From Caballeronia sp. GAFFF1 (lineage in GTDB: Bacteria; Pseudomonadota; Gammaproteobacteria; Burkholderiales; Burkholderiaceae), in contig NZ_JALQEM010000005.1 of NCBI RefSeq assembly GCF_023630705.1, positions 264,330 through 328,329 of the forward strand: a stretch of DNA of 64,000 bases, read 5' to 3'. The position numbers and the translations under genes were made by a program. Of the stretch, positions 57,507-64,000 are shown one piece after another. The notes beneath the pieces were generated by a model, which saw nothing but the letters and a program-made list of their open reading frames with translations, was not told the origin of the DNA and made no database searches. Positions within the stretch are counted from its first letter, which is position 1. Each line of letters begins with the position of its first letter.

Positions 57507-58673
57507 TCAGGCCGAACGCAGATGCGCGACCGTGCCGTCCGTGGCGCTCGCCGCCGTCGCGGGGCAGCCGGGCATCGGAATGAAGCCGGTCACTTCGAGC
57601 CCGTAACCCGACATGCTGCCGAGGCGCCGCGGATTGGCGAGTACCTGCATTTTGCCGACGCCGAGATCGCGCAGAATCTGCGCGCCGATGCCGTAGGTCT
57701 TGAAGTCGATCGGGCGGCGCTGGGGCTTGGCCGCTTTGTCGCTTTCGTCGAGCGCGCGGAAGGTTTCGACCAGATGCTCGCGGCTGTCGCCGCAATTGAG
57801 CATGACGATGGCGCCGAGATCGCGCGCGGCGATTTCCTTCATGGCGGCGTCGATGGTCCACGAGTGCGTGGACGCGTCGATTTCGAGCAGATCCAGCACC
57901 GACAGCGGTTCGTGCACGCGCACCGGCGTTTCGCGATCCGGCGACGGCGTGCCGCGCACCAGCGCGATATGCGGCGAGCCGGTCGGTTCGTCGCGATACA
58001 GCACCGCGCGGAACGTGCCGTGCGCGGTCTGCATGGTGCGCTCGCTGACCTTCTCGATGATGGATTCCGTGCGGCTGCGATAGTGGATCAGGTCCGCGAT
58101 GGTGCCGATCTTGATGCCGTGCTGCTCGCCGAACTCGATGAGGTCGGGCAGACGCGCCATCTCGCCGTCGTCGCGGATCACTTCGCAGATCACGGCGGCA
58201 GGCGTGAGGCCCGCGAGGGCGGTCAAGTCGCAGCCGGCCTCCGTATGGCCCGCGCGCACGAGCACGCCGCCCGGCTGCGCCATGATCGGGAACACGTGGC
58301 CGGGCTGGACGATGTCCTCGGCGCGCGCAGTGGCCGCGACCGCCGCGGCGATGGTGCGCGAGCGGTCGGCGGCGGAAATGCCGGTCGTCACGCCCTCGGC
58401 GGCTTCGATGCTGACGGTGAACGCGGTGCCGTACTGCGTGCCGTTGCGCTGGGTCATGAGCGGCAGGTTGAGCAGCTTGCAGCGTTCCTGCGTGAGCGTG
58501 AGGCAGATCAGGCCGCGGCCGTAGCGCGCCATGAAGTTGATCGCTTCGGGCGTGATGAAGTCGGCGGCGACAATCAGATCGCCTTCGTTCTCGCGATCTT
58601 CTTCGTCGACGAGGATCACCATGCGGCCGGCCTTAAGCTCGGCGATGATTTCTGGAGTGGAAGCGATCGACAT
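57507..58673 (-). CDS. ribBX: RibBX: 3,4-DHBP synthase with degenerate GTP cyclohydrolase II domain
   Basis: A 388-residue protein. Residues 1-205 are an intact 3,4-dihydroxy-2-butanone-4-phosphate synthase (VDEEDRENEGDLIVAADFI and GVTTGISAADRSRT, with HTEAGCDL for metal binding). The second domain follows the GTP cyclohydrolase II fold but lacks its zinc cysteines (the expected C-x10-CxC region has no Cys triad) and the EGRGIGL catalytic motif. Proteobacterial proteins with this state are known as RibBX. A separate RibA must supply GTP cyclohydrolase activity; none is in this window. Confidence 0.9.
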   Translation of the reverse strand: MSIASTPEIIAELKAGRMVILVDEEDRENEGDLIVAADFITPEAINFMARYGRGLICLTLTQERCKLLNLPLMTQRNGTQYGTAFTVSIEAAEGVTTGISAADRSRTIAAAVAATARAEDIVQPGHVFPIMAQPGGVLVRAGHTEAGCDLTALAGLTPAAVICEVIRDDGEMARLPDLIEFGEQHGIKIGTIADLIHYRSRTESIIEKVSERTMQTAHGTFRAVLYRDEPTGSPHIALVRGTPSPDRETPVRVHEPLSVLDLLEIDASTHSWTIDAAMKEIAARDLGAIVMLNCGDSREHLVETFRALDESDKAAKPQRRPIDFKTYGIGAQILRDLGVGKMQVLANPRRLGSMSGYGLEVTGFIPMPGCPATAASATDGTVAHLRSA

Positions 58674-58959
58674 GGTGGCGTCCCGGCAGGTCTGTTTGGG
58701 AAAGGCCTGTATTTTACGCCACGGCCGATGGACAGTTGTCGGGAAAACGCGGGGGCGGGGCGGCGTGTCGTGCTGCTTGCAACGCTATCGAGCGCTGCGT
58801 CGGCTATGGTAGAGGTGGGGCCACGGGAGGCGCCGGCCCGCACGAATGCGCGATGTCCGGCAACGCGCGCGCTACAGCGGCGTTTGCGTATGCCGTCGGA
58901 AAGACCGTGGTGGCGCGCCTTCCCAAGCGCTACGCAGACAGATGCGAGTGCCGAGACGC

Positions 58960-59272
58960 TCACCAACCGCCAAACAATCGGTCTAGCGCCGACAGATTTG
59001 GTCCTGTCGATGTACGAGCGAGCTGACTGGCTTGGTCAGTGCGCTGCGCGGACGGCGGCAAGCGTCGGGGTATCGAGCATGCACTCGATTCCCTCGATGA
59101 CGAACACGGGAATCAGGTCAGGCAGAAGCGGTACGGGCGCGAGCCGGTCCAATCGGCGCAGTGGAATGACCACGCGCGTTGCCAGCCCCGATAGATGATG
59201 TCCCTGGACCTCAACAACGTAAGGCGTGCTGGCGTGTCCGCTTGGACCGGCGAAAATGTCGAACCGGGCCAT
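58960..59272 (-). pseudogene. ccdB: ccdB toxin gene disrupted by a frameshift
   Basis: The first 77 codons match CcdB gyrase poison: MARFDIFAGPSG, PYVVEVQGHHLSGLATRVVIPL, LIPVFVIEGIECMLDTPTLAAV. The frame then stops at 59036, but shifting by one base at about 59041 continues with TDQASQLARTSTGPNLSALDRLFGGW and a stop at 58960, restoring the usual ~101-103 residue length. CcdB toxicity depends on its extreme C-terminus, so the truncated product should be inactive. It overlaps the antitoxin stop (TGATG). A sequencing error is the alternative explanation. Confidence 0.8.
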
Positions 59273-59559
59273 CAAAAGGTCCGATACTGTCCGAGCGGCA
59301 AGCCATCGCGCTCGATCATGTCGTTGTACGCCTGAATGCAATCCGCATGTTTGATCGCCCACTGGCGATATTTCTCCAACTGTACTGCCTGTCGTATCGC
59401 GCGCTCGCACGTCTGCGAGAAGTTGATGCCGAGCTCCTTCGCGTCCTTGTAGACGTCCTGGGGCAGGCTAATGTTGGTTGCCCGGCGCGGAACGGTGTCG
59501 GCCGTCGTGTGCTGCACGATGGCTCTCTTAATGTGGGATTCATGCGCACTCCAATCCAC
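59272..59559 (-). CDS. ccdA: CcdA-type antitoxin
   Basis: An antitoxin of up to 95 residues. The N-terminal DNA-binding strand is RRATNISLPQDVYKDAKELGINFSQ (ribbon-helix-helix), followed by CERAIRQAVQLEKYRQW, and the C-terminal CcdB-binding tail NDMIERDGLPLGQYRTF is well conserved. The first ~14 residues are not family-like. A GTG at 59515-59517 with AAGAGAG upstream would give an 81-residue protein of more usual size. The pair sits between ribE and ribBX. Confidence 0.82.
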   Translation of the reverse strand: MDWSAHESHIKRAIVQHTTADTVPRRATNISLPQDVYKDAKELGINFSQTCERAIRQAVQLEKYRQWAIKHADCIQAYNDMIERDGLPLGQYRTF

Positions 59560-59592
59560 ATGAGGCTATTGCGTCGCGGCGCGGCCCTCGCA

Positions 59593-60225
59593 CTATGCGC
59601 CGTTCGCGGGCGACGCCGCCGACATCATCCTCTCCACATACCGCGCGATCAGGTCGATCTCCAGATTCACCTTCGCGCCCGCGTGAAGCGCCTTCAGCGT
59701 CGTCACTTCCACCGTGTGCGGAATCAGGTTGATGGAAAACTCGCAGCCGTCTGCGCGATCCGCCACGGCGTTCACCGTCAAGCTCACGCCGTTCACGGTC
59801 ACCGAGCCCTTGTAAGCCAGATACTTGCCGATGTCCTTCGGCGCGACGATCCGCAATTCATGCGATTCGCCCACGCGCTCGAAGCGCGACACCGTGCCGA
59901 GCCCGTCGACGTGGCCGGACACCAGATGCCCGCCCAGCCGGTCGTGCGCGCGCAGCGCCTTCTCCAGATTGACCGCCGCGCCCGCATCGCCCAGGCCGAC
60001 CGTCTTGTTCAGGCTTTCGCGCGAGACGTCGACATCGAACGCATCCGGCGACTTCTCGATCACCGTCATGCACGCGCCCTGAATCGCAATGCTGTCGCCC
60101 AGTTCGACGTCCGCGAGATCGAGGCCGCCCGCCGCCACCCGCAGACGCACGCCGGCTTGCGGCTCTGCGCCGAGCGGCGTGACTTTTTCGATGCGGCCTA
60201 CCGCCGCGACGATTCCTGTAAACAT
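59593..60225 (-). CDS. ribE: Riboflavin synthase alpha chain
   Basis: A 210-residue enzyme that dismutates two lumazine molecules to riboflavin. The start MFTGIVAAVGRIEKV and two repeated lumazine-binding domains, each with a GDSIAIQGACMTV / GSVTVNGVSLTVNAV motif, are visible. SGHVDGLGTV is the first-domain signature. It follows ribD by 27 bases. Confidence 0.94.
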   Translation of the reverse strand: MFTGIVAAVGRIEKVTPLGAEPQAGVRLRVAAGGLDLADVELGDSIAIQGACMTVIEKSPDAFDVDVSRESLNKTVGLGDAGAAVNLEKALRAHDRLGGHLVSGHVDGLGTVSRFERVGESHELRIVAPKDIGKYLAYKGSVTVNGVSLTVNAVADRADGCEFSINLIPHTVEVTTLKALHAGAKVNLEIDLIARYVERMMSAASPANGA

Positions 60226-60252
60226 GAAGCGCGTTCCTTTATCGAAGCGTGT

Positions 60253-61374
60253 TTAGACCAAGGGACCGGCGACGTGCGCATCGGCGAAGCGCGCCAGAAT
60301 GCGCAGATCGTCGCCGAGCCGGTCGATGCGATGAAACTTGAGATGCGGCCGCGCATCGAGCGTGGCGGGCGGCGCGAAGTCGAACATGCCGGGCGCGCTG
60401 CCGAGAAGGCTCGGCGCGAGATACACCAGCAGTTCATCGACGCAGCCTTCGCGCAGCAGCGAGCCGTTCAGCTTGTGGCCCGCCTCGACATGCAACTCGT
60501 TGATGCCGCGATCCGCGAGCGCCGTGAGCATAGCGGGAAGATCCACCTTGCCGAGTTCGTTCGACAATTCGATCAATTGCGCGCCTTTGTCGCGCAGCAA
60601 CTCGGCGCGTTGGGCGTCGGCATGCGCGGAATGGAAGATCCAAGGCGGCGCGCCGTCGAGAATGCGCGCGTCCAGCGGCACGTCGAGCCGGCTGTCGACC
60701 AGAACGCGCTGCGGCTGGCGCGGCGTGTCGACCGCGCGCACGGTGAGTTGCGGATCGTCCTCGCGCACGGTGCCGATGCCGGTCAGGATCGCGCAGGCGC
60801 GGGCGCGCCACGCGTGGCCGTCGGCGCGCGCGTCTTCGCCGGTGATCCACTGGCTTTCGCCCGATGGCAGGCCCGTGCGTCCGTCGAGCGTCGCCGCCAC
60901 TTTCATGCGCACCCACGGGCGACGGCGCGTCATCCGCGAGACGAAGCCGATATTCATTTCGTGCGCCTCGTTCGCGAGCAGTCCGCAGCGCACGTCGATG
61001 CCCGCGTCGCGCAGCATCGCGAGTCCACGGCCGGAAACAGTCGGGTTCGGGTCTTCCATCGCGGCGATGACTTTCTCGACGCGCGCGTCGATCAGCGCGT
61101 GCGCGCAGGGCGGCGTGCGCCCGAAGTGGCTGCACGGTTCGAGCGTCACGTACGCGGTCGCGCCGCGCGGGTCCTTGCCGCGCGAGCGGGCGTCTTTCAG
61201 CGCGCGCACTTCGGCATGGTCCTGGCCGGCCGGCTGCGTGAAGCCCATGCCGATCACTTCGCCGTTCTTGACGAGCACGCAGCCGACGCGCGGATTCGGC
61301 GTCGTCGTGTACATGCCGCGCGAGGCGAGCGCGAGCGCGCGCTCCATGTAGGTGAAATCGGTTTGCGAGAACAT
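60253..61374 (-). CDS. ribD: Bifunctional pyrimidine deaminase/reductase RibD
   Basis: A 373-residue enzyme. The N-terminal deaminase domain has zinc ligands in DHAEVRAL and TLEPCSHFGRTPPC (residues ~50-90). The C-terminal reductase domain starts near residue 150 with RPWVRMKVAATLDGRTGLPSGESQWIT. It carries out the second and third steps of riboflavin synthesis. It lies 27 bases after hemL and starts the rib gene run. Confidence 0.94.
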   Translation of the reverse strand: MFSQTDFTYMERALALASRGMYTTTPNPRVGCVLVKNGEVIGMGFTQPAGQDHAEVRALKDARSRGKDPRGATAYVTLEPCSHFGRTPPCAHALIDARVEKVIAAMEDPNPTVSGRGLAMLRDAGIDVRCGLLANEAHEMNIGFVSRMTRRRPWVRMKVAATLDGRTGLPSGESQWITGEDARADGHAWRARACAILTGIGTVREDDPQLTVRAVDTPRQPQRVLVDSRLDVPLDARILDGAPPWIFHSAHADAQRAELLRDKGAQLIELSNELGKVDLPAMLTALADRGINELHVEAGHKLNGSLLREGCVDELLVYLAPSLLGSAPGMFDFAPPATLDARPHLKFHRIDRLGDDLRILARFADAHVAGPLV

Positions 61375-61401
61375 CGCGGCGGCCCGTTGCGCGACGCGGC
61401 C

Positions 61402-62685
61402 TTAAACCGCGAGCGACGCGAACGCGCCGCGCGCGGCGTCGAGCGTCGCGTCGATCACGGCGTCGTCGTGGGCGCTGGAGACGAAGCCCGCTTCGAACGC
61501 GGACGGCGCGAAGTAGACGCCGGCATCGAGCATCGCGTGGAAGAACGCGTTGAAGCGTTTCGTGTCGCCCTTCGCGATCTGCGCGAAGCTGCCCGGCACC
61601 TGATCCATGAAGTACAGGCCGAACATGCCGCCGATCGAATCGGCGCAGAACGGCACTTTCGCCTCGCGGGCGGCGGCGGTAAGTCCGTCGACGAGCTTGC
61701 GCGTCTTCTTCGCGAGGTCGTCGTAGAAGCCATCGCGCTGGATGATCTGCAACGTCTTCAGGCCCGCCGCGACCGCAATCGGATTTCCCGAAAGCGTGCC
61801 CGCCTGATAGACGCCGCCGAGCGGCGCGAGATGCGCCATGATGTCGCGTCGTCCGCCGAACGCCGCCGCCGGCATGCCGCCGCCGATCACCTTGCCGAGG
61901 CACGTGAGGTCCGGCTTGATGCCGTACACCTGCTGCGCGCCGCCGAGCGCCACGCGAAACCCGCACATCACTTCGTCGAAGATCAGCACCGCGCCGTATT
62001 CGTCGCAGCGTTCCCTCAGTGCGTTGAGAAATTCCGGCGTCGCGCGCACGAGGTTCATGTTGCCCGCGACCGGCTCCACGATCACCGACGCGATTTCCGC
62101 GCCGAACGCCGCGAAGGCTTCGTTAAGCTGCTCGACATTGTTGTATTCGAGCACCGTCGTGTGCTTCGCGATATCCGCAGGCACGCCCGCTGACGTCGGA
62201 TTGCCGAAGGTAAGCAGGCCCGAGCCCGCTTTCACGAGCAGGCTGTCCGCGTGGCCGTGATAGCAACCCTCGAACTTCACGATGCGGCTGCGGTTCGTGA
62301 AGCCGCGCGCAAGACGCAGCGCGCTCATGGTCGCTTCGGTGCCGGAGGACACCATGCGCACCTGTTCGATCGACGGCACGAGCTTGCAGATTTCCTCCGC
62401 GATCTCGATCTCCGCTTCGGTCGGCGCGCCGAACGAAAAGCCGTCGGCGAGCACGCGCTGCACCGCTTCGAGCACTTCCGGGTGCACGTGGCCGACGATC
62501 ATCGGTCCCCACGAGCCGATGTAGTCGATATAGCGTTTGCCTTCGGCATCCCAGAAGTACGCGCCTTGCGCGCGCTCGATGAAGCGGGGCGTGCCGCCGA
62601 CCGAGCGAAACGCGCGCACCGGCGAATTCACGCCGCCGGGAATGGTTCGCTGAGCGCGTTCGAAGAGGGCTTGGTTCTTGGACAT
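61402..62685 (-). CDS. hemL: Glutamate-1-semialdehyde 2,1-aminomutase
   Basis: A 427-residue PLP enzyme making 5-aminolevulinate in the C5 heme pathway. [25 protein letters not shown] is the typical start, [14 protein letters not shown] binds PLP phosphate, [10 protein letters not shown] holds the PLP Asp, and the Schiff-base lysine is in [17 protein letters not shown] near residue 265. A long in-frame upstream extension is unconserved and rejected. It lies upstream of ribD on the same strand. Confidence 0.95.
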   Translation of the reverse strand: MSKNQALFERAQRTIPGGVNSPVRAFRSVGGTPRFIERAQGAYFWDAEGKRYIDYIGSWGPMIVGHVHPEVLEAVQRVLADGFSFGAPTEAEIEIAEEICKLVPSIEQVRMVSSGTEATMSALRLARGFTNRSRIVKFEGCYHGHADSLLVKAGSGLLTFGNPTSAGVPADIAKHTTVLEYNNVEQLNEAFAAFGAEIASVIVEPVAGNMNLVRATPEFLNALRERCDEYGAVLIFDEVMCGFRVALGGAQQVYGIKPDLTCLGKVIGGGMPAAAFGGRRDIMAHLAPLGGVYQAGTLSGNPIAVAAGLKTLQIIQRDGFYDDLAKKTRKLVDGLTAAAREAKVPFCADSIGGMFGLYFMDQVPGSFAQIAKGDTKRFNAFFHAMLDAGVYFAPSAFEAGFVSSAHDDAVIDATLDAARGAFASLAV

Positions 62686-62837
62686 GGAGAAGGCCTGCGC
62701 TGAAAGTGGATGCAAGACACGCGACCGGCTTACGCGGCGAAAGACGCCGCCCGGCGCGATGAAAGCACGGCGCCGATGCGCGTCCGGTGCGACAAGTGTT
62801 GCCTGAAATTGTACCGGACTCGTTGACGGGAAGCCGG

Positions 62838-63398
62838 TTACGGCTGGCGCGTTCGCGCGGGCTTGCGCGGCGGCGCGTCGTCGGCTGCACGGGCTTGGCG
62901 CGCGCTCGCTTTGCTCGGCATCGCGGGAACGGTGGGATGGCTCAACGCAGGCGGACGTCCGCGCCGGCCGGTGCGCTCGGTCCAGAGCTTTTCGAGCGCG
63001 CCCTCGGCCATCGGCTTGATGAGCGTGCCGGAGCTTTGCGCATCCCACGTCTGCACGGAGAACGGATGCGCGCGCAACTCGTCGCGCGTGACGACGACTT
63101 CATCGTGCGCATCGACGAGCCAGTCGTACACGAAGTCGATGCATAGCCGATACCCGCGCTTCGACCGAGGATCGGGCACCTCGTACGGCGCGCGCGTCAC
63201 GTAGCCCGAGGCGAACACCCCCTTCGGCGCCTGCGCCACGCGATGCACGAACACGCGGTCGCCCGGCATGAGGCCGCGCGCCGTGCCGCAGCCCCAGACA
63301 TCGGCGACGGCTTCGCCTGTCGCCACGCGGCGCGCGATCTCGGGTAACTCGGGCCACGGCCACTTCTTCGGGCTCCAGATCAGCAGAAAGGCGGTCAT
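62838..63398 (-). CDS. EVE/PUA-like domain hypothetical protein
   Basis: A 186-residue protein. The start [15 protein letters not shown] and the pattern [34 protein letters not shown] resemble EVE/PUA-like beta-barrel domains that bind modified bases in DNA or RNA. After residue ~150 the protein becomes Arg/Pro/Ala-rich and probably disordered. The start is chosen on homology-like features; an upstream extension is unlikely. It is divergent from the transporter at 63558. The function is unproven. Confidence 0.65.
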   Translation of the reverse strand: MTAFLLIWSPKKWPWPELPEIARRVATGEAVADVWGCGTARGLMPGDRVFVHRVAQAPKGVFASGYVTRAPYEVPDPRSKRGYRLCIDFVYDWLVDAHDEVVVTRDELRAHPFSVQTWDAQSSGTLIKPMAEGALEKLWTERTGRRGRPPALSHPTVPAMPSKASARQARAADDAPPRKPARTRQP

Positions 63399-63557
63399 CG
63401 TGTCAGGCAAGAGGGGAAGGGGAGGAGCGGTGAGCTTAGCGTACCCGGCCAAATGGGGGCCTCGCGTACAATGGCCGCTCGCTTCGAACGCTTCGCCCCG
63501 ATAGCTGCAACCACCACGACGGGCCACGCAGCGCCCGTCCTCTTCCTTGCACACTCG

Positions 63558-63904
63558 ATGTCAGACACCACCCGCCGCCGGCCCGATGGCCGGCTGATCC
63601 TGTTGCTCGGCGCGCTCGCCGCATGCGGTCCGCTGTCCATCGACATGTACTTGCCGAGCCTGCCGTCGCTCGCCGCCGCGTTCGCGACAAGCCCGGCCGC
63701 CGCGCAAAGCACGCTGACGAGCTTCATGTTCGGCTTCTCGTTCGGCATGCTGCTGTACGGCCCGCTGTCCGATGCCTACGGCAGGCGGCCGATTCTTCTG
63801 GGAGGCATCGCGCTGTACGCGCTCGCGAGCATCGGCTGCGCGACGGCGTTCTCCATCGACGCGCTCGTGTTCGTGCGCTTCCTGCAGGCCCTCGGCGCGG
63901 GCGC
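63558..63904 (+). CDS. Bcr/CflA-type MFS drug exporter, 5' part only
   Basis: The first ~115 residues of a multidrug efflux MFS protein. LILLLGALAACGPLSIDMYLPSLPSLAAAF is the Bcr/CflA first helix, and FSFGMLLYGPLSDAYGRRPILLGG is the MFS motif A. The coding frame runs intact into a G20/C46 homopolymer block at 63905-63970 and cannot be followed further. The gene is therefore partial here, through the sequence artefact and the window end rather than evident mutation. Confidence 0.8.
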
Positions 63905-63972
<68 letters not shown>

Positions 63973-64000
63973 CGCTGGGGTGCCTCGGCACCCGCCACGG

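Noticed and set aside
58674..58959. Possible FMN riboswitch upstream of ribBX.
   Set aside because: I searched the minus-strand leader for the AGGG...GGTGAAATTCC-type conserved core and found nothing similar.
59179..62193. A 1004-codon plus-strand frame opposite ccdA, ribE, ribD and hemL.
   Set aside because: It spans several clear minus-strand genes, is Arg/His-rich throughout and has no domain. It is a composition artefact.

Overview
The window is high-GC chromosomal DNA from a Burkholderiaceae bacterium, most like Paraburkholderia, Caballeronia or Burkholderia. This is inferred from gene order (rph-rdgB-hemW, yicC-gmk-rpoZ-spoT, ribD-ribE-ribBX-ribH-nusB), the Burkholderia-type trimeric porin, RibBX in place of RibBA, and codon bias. 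I cannot name the species from sequence alone.

Layout. 1-2842 is an accessory patch next to the 3' end of tRNA-Ser(TGA). It holds a free-standing toxin-like protein, a DUF4279 immunity-like gene, and a decayed tandem copy of that gene. 2843-13072 is housekeeping on both strands: MFS exporter, hemW, rdgB, rph / yicC, gmk, rpoZ, spoT, then two tRNA-Arg genes and greB. 13098-18493 holds a porin, a candidate small RNA, small ORFs, a DnaQ-GIY-YIG nuclease fusion, a periplasmic chorismate mutase and tRNA-Thr. 18547-22443 is fbp and pepN.

22633-30722 is the most distinctive block. It is a tightly overlapping plus-strand operon with the 2-aminoethylphosphonate (AEP) pathway: PEP mutase fused to a second nucleotidyltransferase domain, phosphonopyruvate decarboxylase, AEP transaminase and a stand-alone nucleotidyltransferase. 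These lie behind a CDP-alcohol phosphatidyltransferase, a 2OG-Fe(II) oxygenase and a flippase-like membrane protein. I read it as a candidate pathway for a phosphonolipid or another membrane-anchored phosphonate.

31295-40095 is a purine-salvage and catabolism block on the minus strand (guanine deaminase, AzgA-type permease, adenine/adenosine deaminase, xdhC, xdhB, xdhA), with an AT-rich palindrome upstream of xdhA. 40339-47580 carries dsbB, an amidase, hemN, a YkgJ protein, a DUF1439 protein, uppP, trmB, tRNA-Gly and a YggT protein. 48334-55246 holds small secreted or basic proteins, a threonine/serine dehydratase-type enzyme, the overlapping set ubiD-asparaginase-lysE, a strong promoter plus orphan terminator (sRNA or attenuator), and a lytic transglycosylase. 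55323-62685 is the minus-strand riboflavin region (hemL, ribD, ribE, ribBX, ribH, nusB and an aminotransferase). A ccdAB toxin-antitoxin pair is inserted in it, and its ccdB is frameshifted. The window ends in a Bcr/CflA-type transporter broken by a G20/C46 homopolymer block that looks like an assembly artefact.
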